Source: an uncultured SAR86 cluster bacterium (lineage in GTDB: Bacteria > Pseudomonadota > Gammaproteobacteria > Magnimaribacterales > D2472). Taken from it: a stretch of DNA of 61,611 nt. The notes beneath the pieces were generated by a model. The model was not told the origin of the DNA and ran no database searches. It saw only the letters and a list, made by a program, of their open reading frames with translations. Position numbers and translations under genes: made by a program. Where the stretch lies: positions 1-61,611 of the forward strand of contig CABXNE010000004.1 in NCBI GenBank assembly GCA_902513515.1. The letters run 5' to 3'. This document shows positions 23,067 through 33,291 of the stretch, one piece after another (position 1 is the first letter of the stretch; every line of letters begins with the position of its first letter).

Positions 23067-23717
23067 ATGAATAAGAATATAAAAATTTCATTAGCTTTAA
23101 TCATTTTATTTATGGTTTCAGTTTTGTCCCTCTTTATTAATAAATTAACCACCCCAAGGCACTTATCTGAAACTGAGCTTAAGCTAAATGGATATTATCA
23201 ATTCCCTAACCCAAGGGAGTTTTCTAATTTTCAAATCCTTACATCTAATAATCTCATGCTTGAAAAGGATATTTTCAAAGGAAAATGGACTTTAATATAT
23301 TTTGGTTATACTCGCTGTCCTGCAGAATGCCCAGTTGCCATGTCTTTAATTAAAACTCTCTATTCAACATTAGAATCAAAAGGCTTTAAGCTCGATGATA
23401 AGCAAGTGCTTCTTTTTACCATAGACCCTGAGAATGATACCCCAAATGATGTAGACAAATATGCTAAAGCCTTTAATGAATCATTTATTGGAGCTCGTGG
23501 AGATAGACCAATGCTTTTAAGCATGGCAACTCAACTAAACGTGATGGTGGTTGAGCCTCCCAAAAATATGCATGTTAATCATATGGACCATTTAGAAAAT
23601 CACTCAAATAATATTTTGCTAATCAACCCTGATGGGCAGTACGTTGGATTTTTTAGACCCCCATTTAATGAAGAAAAATTTCTTCTTACTTACCAGTCGG
23701 TTGTGACCCCTCGCTAG
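23067..23717 (+). CDS. SCO1/SenC family copper chaperone
   Basis: LIYFGYTRCPAECPVAM (CxxxC), FTIDPENDTP, conserved His near C-terminus. Confidence 0.93.
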   Translation: MNKNIKISLALIILFMVSVLSLFINKLTTPRHLSETELKLNGYYQFPNPREFSNFQILTSNNLMLEKDIFKGKWTLIYFGYTRCPAECPVAMSLIKTLYSTLESKGFKLDDKQVLLFTIDPENDTPNDVDKYAKAFNESFIGARGDRPMLLSMATQLNVMVVEPPKNMHVNHMDHLENHSNNILLINPDGQYVGFFRPPFNEEKFLLTYQSVVTPR

Positions 23718-24592
23718 CCTTCAAGAAATTGACTGCGAAGATTTTTAATATCTTCGTCTGAAATATTGAGACCCTCTCTAATAAAGTTTGCTAGGCTCCC
23801 ATATTTCTCTTCAGCTGCTTTGAAAGCCGCCTCAATGTATTCTTGCTCAACTCCAAGCAGGGGGCGAAGAACATCAGGATCAGCCTGATATAGGCTCATT
23901 AGCCTTATTTGACCTATGATTTCTTCAATTCTTTCTTGTGTAAAGGTATTGGTTTTCATGTAATCCTCAATTACAACATCTTTGGGAACGCCCAGAGCTA
24001 TAAGTGTAATTGCTGCAGCAAAGCCAGCTCTGTCTTTTCCAGCGGTGCAATGAAATAGGGTTGGGGCACCATCATCAATTAGGTCCCTTAGGAAATTTTC
24101 ATATACGTCTGTATAGCTAGTTATAAATTCTCTATTTGCATCTATCAAAAAGCTTTTAACTTCTTTGTCAGTTTCACCTTTGAGCACTGCTTCTATTTTT
24201 GATCTCATAGCTCCGTCGACGCTTATTGGCATTTCAACGTATTTTATTCCTAATGGTATAACGTCAGGATCCTCTTCTTTTTCTTCCTTTGACCTAAAAT
24301 CAATTATTTTTTGGATGCCGAGATTTTGGAGATATTCTTGATCATTCTTAGTGATATCGCTGAGTTTATCAGAGCGAAATAGCATACCCCATTTAACCGA
24401 TTTACCATCAGTAGTTTTATAACCCCCAAGTTCTCTTGTATTGTGAGCGCCATCCATTGGCAACAGTCTGTGCTCTTCATTTTGATAAGAGCTATCTTCT
24501 TTATGATAAGGTCTATCCATTGTATCTATTGTTTTTGAGCATTGTGCGAGTAGAAAGCTAAAGAATAAAATTCCTACTTTTTTATACATCAA
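23714..24592 (-). CDS. Lipoprotein tyrosine-phosphatase family protein (MptpB/lipid-phosphatase-like P-loop)
   Basis: FLLAQCSK lipobox; NTRELGGYKTTDGK; HCTAGKDRAGFAAA P-loop. Confidence 0.8.
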   Translation of the reverse strand: MMYKKVGILFFSFLLAQCSKTIDTMDRPYHKEDSSYQNEEHRLLPMDGAHNTRELGGYKTTDGKSVKWGMLFRSDKLSDITKNDQEYLQNLGIQKIIDFRSKEEKEEDPDVIPLGIKYVEMPISVDGAMRSKIEAVLKGETDKEVKSFLIDANREFITSYTDVYENFLRDLIDDGAPTLFHCTAGKDRAGFAAAITLIALGVPKDVVIEDYMKTNTFTQERIEEIIGQIRLMSLYQADPDVLRPLLGVEQEYIEAAFKAAEEKYGSLANFIREGLNISDEDIKNLRSQFLEG

Positions 24593-25580
24593 TAATCACC
24601 TTTCCTTTAGCTTTTCTATCTTTTAGATGTGCAATGGCTGCTGCTGATTCTTCAAGAGTGAATCTATCTGAAATTTCAGGATTGATTTTTCCCGCAGCAT
24701 AAAGATCAAAAAGCTCTTTAAAATTTTTTTCATTTTCATCTGCAAACATCATTGTCCATGCACCCCAAAAAACTCCAACTATCTGACAGCTTTTTAAAAG
24801 AGCTAGATTTAGAGGCAGCTTTGGTATTTCTCCAGTTGCAAATCCAATTACAAGAAACCTACCTTCCCATGCTATTGATCTTAAAGCTGGCTCACTAAAA
24901 GATCCTCCAACTGGATCATAAATAACATCAGCTCCTTGTCCTCCAGTGAGATCTTTAATTTTATTTGAAAGCTCTTTTTGTTGGTCTCTATCTAAATTAC
25001 CCGAGGGATATACAAAGGCTTCATCTGCACCATGCTCTAAGCAAATCTTTATTTTTTCATCAGAAGAAGCTGCGGCAATGACCTTTGCTCCCATTGCTTT
25101 GCCAATTTCTACTGCACTTAGCCCAACTCCTCCTGCAGCGCCTAGCACCAACAGTGTCTCCCCAGCTTTGAGTTCCGCTCTTTGTTTTAAAGCATACAGA
25201 GAAGTCCCATAAGTCATTGGAAGGGCAGCAGCAACTGGAAAATCCATTTCTTTTGGTATCAAGGCTACCCTTGCAGCTTCAACAACAATTTTCTCAGCAA
25301 AACACCCATTTCCTGCCATAACAAAAACATGATCACCAATGCTACAAGATTCAACACCTTCCCCTATTTCTGCTATAACACCTGAACATTCTGCTCCAGG
25401 AATAAATGGCATTGGTGGCTGAACTTGATATAGACCTTGGATCATCAAGACATCTGGAAAATTAACACTAGCAGATTTAATCTCTATTAAAACTTCACCA
25501 TTGCCAGGCTTTGGATCATCTATGTCAGATAAGATTAGTTTTTCAGGACCGGCTAATTCTACACACTGCAAAGCTTTCAT
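24582..25580 (-). CDS. NADPH:quinone oxidoreductase-like MDR-family dehydrogenase
   Basis: VLGAAGGVGLSAVEIGKAMGAKVIAAASS, PGAECSGVIAEIGEGV. Confidence 0.9.
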   Translation of the reverse strand: MKALQCVELAGPEKLILSDIDDPKPGNGEVLIEIKSASVNFPDVLMIQGLYQVQPPMPFIPGAECSGVIAEIGEGVESCSIGDHVFVMAGNGCFAEKIVVEAARVALIPKEMDFPVAAALPMTYGTSLYALKQRAELKAGETLLVLGAAGGVGLSAVEIGKAMGAKVIAAASSDEKIKICLEHGADEAFVYPSGNLDRDQQKELSNKIKDLTGGQGADVIYDPVGGSFSEPALRSIAWEGRFLVIGFATGEIPKLPLNLALLKSCQIVGVFWGAWTMMFADENEKNFKELFDLYAAGKINPEISDRFTLEESAAAIAHLKDRKAKGKVIIDV

Positions 25581-25588
25581 TATTCTTC

Positions 25589-27121
25589 CTAAATTTTTGA
25601 ATTATATAATTCTACATATTTATTAATGTCCGTGCCCACATTTTCCTGAAGATTTTTTAAATCTTTTAGTGACACCTCAACATTGTGTTTGAGTTCTGAA
25701 AAGTCATTGCTATTTGTTGAGCGAAGATTGTTAGCAATCTTCTTGCTTTGACTTAAACCATATTCTTGGAATGAGATATTTTGAGACTTTATTTCATTCA
25801 TAATTCTTTCACTAGGGAGGATATCTATATTCATCTCAGAATCTACCGCATTTGAATATCCTGGACAATATTCATCCATAGCACTTGCAACTTGCTTTAA
25901 TTCATCATGTAAGACAGTTTTTAATTCTAAGAGCGGAATATCAACACCACCACGTTTTAATTTTATGTCTTTAGATCTTCCGCTTTCAACCATTGCTTTT
26001 TGGTTGGCCCGGATTTCTTCGATCTCTGTATCAGAAACTTCAGGACTATCAGAAATTAGAGCATGCATTATATAAACATCTAAAAGTTTAATTTTGTTTT
26101 CATCAATGCCCTCAGGAATAAATGGATTGATATCAATGCCCCTTAACTCTAAATATTCTATTCCTTGTTCTTTTAAAAGCGTTGCTGGTCTAGAGCCGCT
26201 TGGACCAGATCTTTTGGGCCTAACTATGTCATACAGCTCATTTTCAATCTGGAGAATCCCGGTAGATATTTGTTGCGGAATACCATTACCATCAAACAAT
26301 CCCATGTCTTGGAAATCTTGAACCGGCGTTTTAATACCCTTTATGATTGCATCGATGAATTCATCTAAATTGTTGTAGCTAATTTTTAGCTCATTCTGGA
26401 TGCTGCTTTGATATCCAACCTCACTCATTCTAAGAGATGTTGCGTTTGGTAAAAATAAATCGTCTTCAAGATGTTCTTCGAGAGAATGCTCTCTATTAAA
26501 TAAATATGATTCATGCGCAATGGGCGACGCCCCAAGTCGTTCTAACAAAAACCAAAAATTTCGTTTTATATTTCTAATTGCTCCAAGATACTTATTATTT
26601 ATGAAATCTTGCGTAGGATTTTTACTTAGAGCATTCCAGGATTGATTTGATATAGAAAAATTATAGTGAATCCCTGATACAGACTGCATGATAGATCCAT
26701 ACCTTAATCTCAATCCCTTTCTATATATATGTTTTAACATTCCGCTATTGGTTTTGCCGTATTCAGCAATCTTGATTTCTTGCTCGCTTTGAAATGCACA
26801 TGGCATGGAGAAATTCCAAAGTATTTCTTCTCCCATTTCACTATAAAGAAATTTATGTAGAAGATTAAGATGCTCAAAAAGCTCCTCTGCAGACTCAAAT
26901 GTTGGAGTGATAAGCTCCACAAGCGCTTCTGCAAAGTCCGTGGTGATATCTTTGCTTGTTAGGGGGGATCCTAAATTTTTAGGATGATTGTTTTGAGAAA
27001 TATTTCCTTCTTGAGTGACACGCAAAGATTCTCTTTCAATGCCGCGCAAGATTTTAAGATTCTTAAAGAATCCCGTATCTTGATGATTTTTTAAAGAGCG
27101 CTTAAACGCATCTGAAGTCAT
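25589..27121 (-). CDS. gshA: Glutamate-cysteine ligase (E. coli-type)
   Basis: RGIERESLRVT, ITPTFES, GIHYNFSIS, YLELRGIDINPF. Confidence 0.95.
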   Translation of the reverse strand: MTSDAFKRSLKNHQDTGFFKNLKILRGIERESLRVTQEGNISQNNHPKNLGSPLTSKDITTDFAEALVELITPTFESAEELFEHLNLLHKFLYSEMGEEILWNFSMPCAFQSEQEIKIAEYGKTNSGMLKHIYRKGLRLRYGSIMQSVSGIHYNFSISNQSWNALSKNPTQDFINNKYLGAIRNIKRNFWFLLERLGASPIAHESYLFNREHSLEEHLEDDLFLPNATSLRMSEVGYQSSIQNELKISYNNLDEFIDAIIKGIKTPVQDFQDMGLFDGNGIPQQISTGILQIENELYDIVRPKRSGPSGSRPATLLKEQGIEYLELRGIDINPFIPEGIDENKIKLLDVYIMHALISDSPEVSDTEIEEIRANQKAMVESGRSKDIKLKRGGVDIPLLELKTVLHDELKQVASAMDEYCPGYSNAVDSEMNIDILPSERIMNEIKSQNISFQEYGLSQSKKIANNLRSTNSNDFSELKHNVEVSLKDLKNLQENVGTDINKYVELYNSKI

Positions 27122-27130
27122 AAATTTGGA

Positions 27131-28711
27131 CTAAATTGATGGGCCCGCTGCAACTATTGCTTCACTTACTGAGAATTTTTTAAAGTTTTCTTGGAACTGC
27201 CCAATGAGATTTTTAAGATATTCATCATATTGCTCATGGTCTGACCAAGTTTCTCTGGGGGTTAGTGCTTTTGAATCCACTCCATCAATTGCCACAGGAA
27301 CTTCTAAATTAAGACCCTCTATGTGTGAAGTTTCAACATTATTCAATTCACCATTTTGAATAGCATTAACTATTCTTCTTGTTGTTGGAATATCAAATCT
27401 TGAGCCTATGCCGTGTGGACCACCAGTCCAACCAGTATTGACTAGAAAGACTTTTGAATTAAAGGCATCAATTCTTTTCATCAAAAGGTCGGCATATACT
27501 CCAGCAGGCCTAGGAAAAAAGGGCGCTCCAAAACAAGTAGAAAACGTAGTGCCGATCGATTCGGTGGAACCAACTTCAGTTGATCCAACTTTTGCGGTAT
27601 AGCCACTTAAAAAATGATAGGCCGCAGCTTCTTTTGAGAGAATCGAGACAGGAGGAATGACACCGGTTAAATCACAGGTTAAAAATATTACTGTTTCAGG
27701 TTCGCCGGCAGAATTGGATTCAACGGCATCATCAATGTGTGAGCGCGGATAGCAACAGCGTCCATTTTCAGATAAGGAAGTATTTGAGTAATCAGGAGTG
27801 CTGTTTTCATCCAAGAAGACATTTTCAATTATGCTGCCATGCTTAATTGCCTTCCAAATAACTGGTTCATTTTTTTCGGAGAGATCAATCGTTTTTGCAT
27901 AACATCCGCCCTCAAAATTAAAGACAGTGCCTACACCCCAGCCATGTTCATCATCTCCAATAAGTGAACAGGTTGGATCAGCCGAAAGTGTTGTTTTTCC
28001 AGTTCCAGAAAGCCCAAAAAATAATGAAACATTGCCATCTCGATTGACATTAGATGAGCAATGCATTGGCAGGACGTCCTTTTCAGGCATTAAAAAATTC
28101 TGCGCAGAAAACATAGACTTTTTCATTTCACCCGCATATTTCATTCCAGCAAGGAGAACTTTCCTTGCTGCAAAATTAATGATCACACATCCCTCTGAAT
28201 TTGTGCCATCTTCCTCTGGAGAACACTCATAGTTTAAGGCGCTCATTATTTGCCATTCTTTTTTCGCTTGAGGGTTAAATTCATCGGGGCTAATAAAAAT
28301 TAATTTTGAGAACATGCTATGAGAAGCGCTTTCAGCAGTTACATTCACGGGTATATAGTGATCTTCGTGTGCTCCCACATGGACTTTCGAAAGATATCGA
28401 TTTTTTTCTGCTAGATATGCATCAACTTTATCCCAGAGAAGCGAAAACTTTTCAGCATCAAAAGGCCTGTTAATGTCGCCCCAATCTATTAGATGTGAAG
28501 TGCTATCCTCTTTAACAATAAACCTATCATTTGGGCTTCTTCCAGTCCGAGCTCCAGTTTCCAATGAAAGGGCTCCATTGCTTGCAATCGTTCCCTCGCC
28601 ATTTTCAATTGCAGCTTTAATCAGTTCTTCGGTATTGAGTTCAAATGTTTCTGCCAAGGCGTTACTTCCCATAAAATTTTTATACTTTGTCGATTCTACA
28701 ATATTCTTCAT
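27131..28711 (-). CDS. pckA: Phosphoenolpyruvate carboxykinase (ATP)
   Basis: [41 protein letters not shown]. Confidence 0.97.
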   Translation of the reverse strand: MKNIVESTKYKNFMGSNALAETFELNTEELIKAAIENGEGTIASNGALSLETGARTGRSPNDRFIVKEDSTSHLIDWGDINRPFDAEKFSLLWDKVDAYLAEKNRYLSKVHVGAHEDHYIPVNVTAESASHSMFSKLIFISPDEFNPQAKKEWQIMSALNYECSPEEDGTNSEGCVIINFAARKVLLAGMKYAGEMKKSMFSAQNFLMPEKDVLPMHCSSNVNRDGNVSLFFGLSGTGKTTLSADPTCSLIGDDEHGWGVGTVFNFEGGCYAKTIDLSEKNEPVIWKAIKHGSIIENVFLDENSTPDYSNTSLSENGRCCYPRSHIDDAVESNSAGEPETVIFLTCDLTGVIPPVSILSKEAAAYHFLSGYTAKVGSTEVGSTESIGTTFSTCFGAPFFPRPAGVYADLLMKRIDAFNSKVFLVNTGWTGGPHGIGSRFDIPTTRRIVNAIQNGELNNVETSHIEGLNLEVPVAIDGVDSKALTPRETWSDHEQYDEYLKNLIGQFQENFKKFSVSEAIVAAGPSI

Positions 28712-28765
28712 CTAAGAGAGAAGCATAACTTGAGAATTTGTTGTAGTGGATTTGAAAATATTTTG

Positions 28766-28784
28766 CAATTATTGTCAATTATTG
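28766..28784. repeat. Tandem direct repeat CAATTATTG-T-CAATTATTG (10-bp period) upstream of pckA
   Basis: Copies at 28766-28774 and 28776-28784 in the 5' region of pckA (minus strand). Confidence 0.5.
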
Positions 28785-28843
28785 AAAAAACATTGCCTTC
28801 AAGGCTTTAAATATAGGTTAAATTTGTAGCAATACTACATAAT

Positions 28844-29347
28844 TTATTCTTTTGTTTGCTTTTTAAACAAAAAGAAAAGGTTGTAACAAAATAAAAAAAT
28901 AAAAAATATCAATGCCCATTCAGCAAAATTAAAGACAAATCTCCACTCATATTCAGCACAATTACCATCACCAAGAAGGATGGTTTGTATCACCTCAAAA
29001 ATTGGAAGAGTATCCATTAAAAAATCCATTGGGGGGGCGCAAGTTGGAACCTGATCGCTAGGAAGGTGCTGCAAGTAGATTTGTCTCCCAGCTATCACCC
29101 CGCCACCCATAGAAAAGAAACCAGCCATAAGGAGAAGCACTTTTCTTATTGCTAAATATAATCCAGGAATTGCCATCAGGGCTCCACATAAAGCGATTAA
29201 TCCAAAAGACCAGCGCTGAAGAATGCATAACGGGCAAGGATCATAATAGCCAAAAACTTCAAAGATATACGCCCCCACTATTAACCCCATTCCAAGACCA
29301 AAGTTAACCAGTGGAGGCAAAAGTAGAATTTTTCTTAGAATATTCAT
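28844..29347 (-). CDS. dsbB: Disulfide bond formation protein B
   Basis: GYYDPCPLCILQRW; second Cys loop VPTCAPPMDF; 4 TM. Confidence 0.93.
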   Translation of the reverse strand: MNILRKILLLPPLVNFGLGMGLIVGAYIFEVFGYYDPCPLCILQRWSFGLIALCGALMAIPGLYLAIRKVLLLMAGFFSMGGGVIAGRQIYLQHLPSDQVPTCAPPMDFLMDTLPIFEVIQTILLGDGNCAEYEWRFVFNFAEWALIFFIFLFCYNLFFLFKKQTKE

Positions 29348-29429
29348 ATTTTTAAAAGCAGCATTAAATGCATGATGATCTTATATTATTCATGGCTTAT
29401 ATAAAAACCTAATGACATAATAAATTTTT

Positions 29430-32129
29430 ATGAACACTCCTGCAAAAAAAATTTTTTTGATTGACGGTTCTTCTTATTTATACAGGGCCTTTCATGCTAT
29501 GCCGCCTTTAACAACCTCAAACGGTCTACCAACAGGTGCAGTTAAGGGGGTTACAAACATGCTGCGCAACTTACGCAAAGAGAATCCTGATTCATACTAT
29601 CTTTCAATTTTTGATGCCAAAGGGAAAAACTTTCGTCACGATATCTATAAAGACTATAAAGCCAATCGCCCTCCAATGCCTGAGGATTTAAGAGAGCAGC
29701 TTTCTCCATTAAAAGAGATATGCAATGCAATGGGAATGCCGGTTATTGAGATTCCAAAAGTAGAAGCCGACGATGTTATTGCTACCTTGGCTGTTATGGG
29801 TTCCCAGCAAGGAATGCCTATAGTTATATCTTCTTTGGATAAAGATCTGATGCAGCTAGTTGAGGATCCCCTAGTAAAGATGATGAATACTATGAACAAT
29901 CAAGTTTATGATGTAGCAGGAGTTGAAGAAAAGTTTGGTGTTCATCCCAACCAAATAATTGATTACCTAGCCCTTGTTGGAGATACCTCAGACAATATTC
30001 CTGGTGTGCCAAAAGTAGGGCCTAAAACTGCTGTTAAGTGGCTCGCTGAATTCAAGACTTTAGAGGGAATTATTAAAAATGCAGATTCATTAACAGGAGT
30101 TGTGGGTCAGAATTTCAGAGATTCAATTCCAGATTTAGATAGAAATGTTGAACTCGTAACTTTGAAAAAGGATGTTGATTTAAAAGTTTCTCTTGAGACA
30201 TTGCTTTCAGCTAAAGAGAATCCAGAAGAATTAAATAAATTATTCACATCACTTGAGTTTAAAACTTGGATAAAGCCCTCTTCAGGTTCAAGCAACGAAG
30301 CCCCAGAAGCACCAAAATCAAAAAAAGAGTATCAAACCGTACTAACAGAAAAAGATTTAAAAGTTTGGGCCAAAAAACTTGATAAGTGTAAGGTCTTTGC
30401 AATTGATACTGAAACTTCCTCTTTAGATACAATGACCGCAGATCTTATAGGGATCTCATTGGCATGTGATGAAGGGGCAGGCTGTTACATACCCATAAAT
30501 CATCAATACGAAGGGATGCCAAAACAAGCACCACTTACTTTAATTCAAAAAACTTTGGGCATCGCTATTTCAAATAATCAAAAAAAATTAGTAGGGCAAA
30601 ATTTAAAATTTGATTTGCCCATGCTTAATAGACATGGCATTAGAGTGGAGGAGTTCCTTGGAGATACCATGTTGATGTCATACGTCCTAAACAGCACAGG
30701 CACAAGGCATGGACTAGATAGAATGGCTTTATACTATCTAGATTACGAGCCTATGAAGTATGAGGAAGTTGCAGGCTCAGCCTCTAAACAAATTAACTTT
30801 GCTCAGGTTGAAATTCCAGTTGCAACATTCTATGCCGCAGAAGATGCCGACATAACTTTGAGGCTTTTTAATCACCTAAATAGCATGCTTGAAGATCAGC
30901 CAAAACTTATCAAGCTCCTTAAATCTATTGAATATCCAATGCTCCACTCGCTTTTAAGGGTTGAAACAAATGGCGCAAAGATTAACGGGCAGATGCTATC
31001 AGAATACTCTGATGAGCTGGCACTTAAAATTGAAGAATTATCTAAAGACGCATTTAAAAGGGCTGGTGAAGAATTCAATATGGATTCCCCAAAACAGCTT
31101 GTTGAAATTCTATACAACAAACTTGACTTACCGGTACTTAAAAAGACTCCCAAAGGTCAGCCCTCAACCAATGAGGACACCCTTCAAAGATTGGCTGAAG
31201 AATATGATCTTCCAAAAATTATTATTGAATATAGGGGCTTAGCAAAATTAAAATCTACATATACAGATAGCCTTATTAATATTCAACACCCTGTTACTAG
31301 AAGGATCCACACCTCCTATCAACAAGCTGTTACATCAACCGGAAGATTATCCTCAACTGAACCCAATCTTCAAAATATTCCAATTAAGACAGCAGAGGGA
31401 AGAAAGATAAGAGAGGCATTTATAGCTGAGAAAGGCAATGTATTAATTTCAGCAGACTACTCTCAGATTGAACTTAGAATCATGGCTCATCTATCTGGAG
31501 ACAAGAATTTAACTTATTCATTTAATAATAATATAGATGTTCATTCGGCCACTGCTTCAGAAATATTCAATATTCCTCTTGAAGATGTGACATCAGATCA
31601 TCGCAGAAGCGCTAAAGCAATTAATTTTGGATTAATCTATGGAATGTCCGCTTTTGGACTTACCAGACAATTGGGGATACCAAGGCATGAAGCACAAGCC
31701 TATCTAGATACCTACTTTGAAAGATATACCGGCGTAAAAAAATATATGGATTCCACAAAGGAGCTGGCCAAGAAGAATCTTTTTGTTGAGACTATTCTAG
31801 GAAGAAAACTCCATGTAGCTGCTATTAATGACTCAAATGGATTAAGGCGCCAAGCAGCTGAAAGAGCGGCCATTAATGCGCCTTTGCAGGGCTCTGCGGC
31901 AGACATCATTAAAAAGGCAATGATTGATGTTGATCATTGGATTGGGGACAATAATTCCAATATTAAAATGATTATGCAAGTTCATGATGAGTTAATTTTT
32001 GAGGTAAAAAAAGGGTTCGCTGGCGAAGCTCTTGAAAAGATTACCAATCTTATGGAGAGCTCAGTTGAATTAAAAATACCTTTAATTGTTGATGCAAAAG
32101 AGGGAGCTAACTGGAATGAGGCTCATTAA
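29430..32129 (+). CDS. polA: DNA polymerase I with 5' nuclease, 3'-5' exo and polymerase domains
   Basis: LIDGSSYLYRAFHAMPPL, FAIDTETSSLD, SADYSQIELRIMAHLSGD, MQVHDELIFEV. Confidence 0.98.
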   Translation: MNTPAKKIFLIDGSSYLYRAFHAMPPLTTSNGLPTGAVKGVTNMLRNLRKENPDSYYLSIFDAKGKNFRHDIYKDYKANRPPMPEDLREQLSPLKEICNAMGMPVIEIPKVEADDVIATLAVMGSQQGMPIVISSLDKDLMQLVEDPLVKMMNTMNNQVYDVAGVEEKFGVHPNQIIDYLALVGDTSDNIPGVPKVGPKTAVKWLAEFKTLEGIIKNADSLTGVVGQNFRDSIPDLDRNVELVTLKKDVDLKVSLETLLSAKENPEELNKLFTSLEFKTWIKPSSGSSNEAPEAPKSKKEYQTVLTEKDLKVWAKKLDKCKVFAIDTETSSLDTMTADLIGISLACDEGAGCYIPINHQYEGMPKQAPLTLIQKTLGIAISNNQKKLVGQNLKFDLPMLNRHGIRVEEFLGDTMLMSYVLNSTGTRHGLDRMALYYLDYEPMKYEEVAGSASKQINFAQVEIPVATFYAAEDADITLRLFNHLNSMLEDQPKLIKLLKSIEYPMLHSLLRVETNGAKINGQMLSEYSDELALKIEELSKDAFKRAGEEFNMDSPKQLVEILYNKLDLPVLKKTPKGQPSTNEDTLQRLAEEYDLPKIIIEYRGLAKLKSTYTDSLINIQHPVTRRIHTSYQQAVTSTGRLSSTEPNLQNIPIKTAEGRKIREAFIAEKGNVLISADYSQIELRIMAHLSGDKNLTYSFNNNIDVHSATASEIFNIPLEDVTSDHRRSAKAINFGLIYGMSAFGLTRQLGIPRHEAQAYLDTYFERYTGVKKYMDSTKELAKKNLFVETILGRKLHVAAINDSNGLRRQAAERAAINAPLQGSAADIIKKAMIDVDHWIGDNNSNIKMIMQVHDELIFEVKKGFAGEALEKITNLMESSVELKIPLIVDAKEGANWNEAH

Positions 32130-32650
32130 TTGCTCATCGATCCGGACCAAATTAATGGCTTTTTAACAGCTCTTTCATCTGAAGAAAGTATCTTTATTCC
32201 ATATTCTTCCCGTAAGTCACAAACTCTTTGATCCATTAAATAGTCAGGCGAAACGAAAGGCCATTTCTTATTCATTTGCTTAGCTCGCTTCCTTATTTTT
32301 AGCTTAATAGGCAGGAGCTTAATAGGGATCATTATGAGTTTAAAATAACCAGGATCGCGCCAAAAATCTTTGTATAGTTGCTTTAGTTCTGGAAGTTTGT
32401 TGTAGGCAAGCAACTCTTTTAGTTTCCATTTTGTACCCAAAAATACCCATGAATCTAACATAGACTCTTGTTCCAAAGAGGTATCAAGACCAAAAATTAC
32501 ATGAGTCGCATCATGATCCCTGATAATTGTTGATCCTGGGGCATCAATTAACTGTTTTTTTCCATTTGCTTGTAAGTACGCTCGATACTCTTCTAAGCCT
32601 TCAGCAAGAGTAATTTCGCAGTTTTGAGACTGAAAAGACAAATTAGTCAT
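32126..32650 (-). CDS. Coq4-family-like protein (possible ubiquinone biosynthesis)
   Basis: RDHDATHVIFGLDTSLEQE gives HDxxHx11E metal-motif spacing of Coq4. Confidence 0.6.
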   Translation of the reverse strand: MTNLSFQSQNCEITLAEGLEEYRAYLQANGKKQLIDAPGSTIIRDHDATHVIFGLDTSLEQESMLDSWVFLGTKWKLKELLAYNKLPELKQLYKDFWRDPGYFKLIMIPIKLLPIKLKIRKRAKQMNKKWPFVSPDYLMDQRVCDLREEYGIKILSSDERAVKKPLIWSGSMSN

Positions 32651-33227
32651 TCTTGAATCCTATCAGAACCTTCCTTAATTTTTCAAGCCCAGTCTCTTTT
32701 GAGGATGAAATTCCCAAAACCTCATGAGCATTGGTTGCTTTGCTTACTTGTTGTATTGTCTTCATTAAAATATTTTTAGATACTTTGTCCGATTTAGTCA
32801 GCACGGGAACATAAGCCACCTCAAAACTTTCACACAATTCAATCATTTCGAGATCAATTGGTTTAAGTGGATGCCTAATATCCATAAATATTAAAACGGC
32901 CCTAAGGGCTTTTCTATTTTCAAAATATTCTCCAAGTAACGGCCCCCAATCTTTTTTTCTAGAGTGGCCTGATTTAGCAAAGCCATAACCGGGCAAGTCA
33001 AGAAGCTTTAAACCATCTTCAGCTTCAAAAAAATTAATTTCTGTTGTTCGCCCTGGCGTTTTACTAATCCTTGCCAATTTTTTATTGCTGGTTAAAGCAT
33101 TCAATGCGCTTGATTTGCCAGCATTTGATCTTCCAGACAATAGAATCTCTATTCCAGTGTCTTTAGGGAGGTTTTTATAGTTTGTTACACCAAATAAAAA
33201 AGCAGTATTTTTGAAAGGATTTTTCAT
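32643..33227 (-). CDS. engB: Ribosome biogenesis GTP-binding protein EngB/YsxC (start probably at 33227)
   Basis: SGRSNAGKSSALNAL, PGRTTEINFF, DLPGYGFAK, TKSDK. Confidence 0.95.
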   Translation of the reverse strand: MKNPFKNTAFLFGVTNYKNLPKDTGIEILLSGRSNAGKSSALNALTSNKKLARISKTPGRTTEINFFEAEDGLKLLDLPGYGFAKSGHSRKKDWGPLLGEYFENRKALRAVLIFMDIRHPLKPIDLEMIELCESFEVAYVPVLTKSDKVSKNILMKTIQQVSKATNAHEVLGISSSKETGLEKLRKVLIGFKND

Positions 33228-33291
33228 AAGATCATTTATCTCGAGCCACGCACGACATATAATATGCCTTCTTAACCACAACGTACAATTT

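Noticed and set aside
27927-28232. 101-aa plus-strand ORF over pckA
   Set aside because: Antisense to the highly conserved PEPCK P-loop region; shadow ORF.
28793-28806. TGCCTTCAAGGCTT as a terminator hairpin near pckA
   Set aside because: Five-bp stem with a one-base loop cannot form a proper hairpin; no adjacent U-tract in the right orientation.
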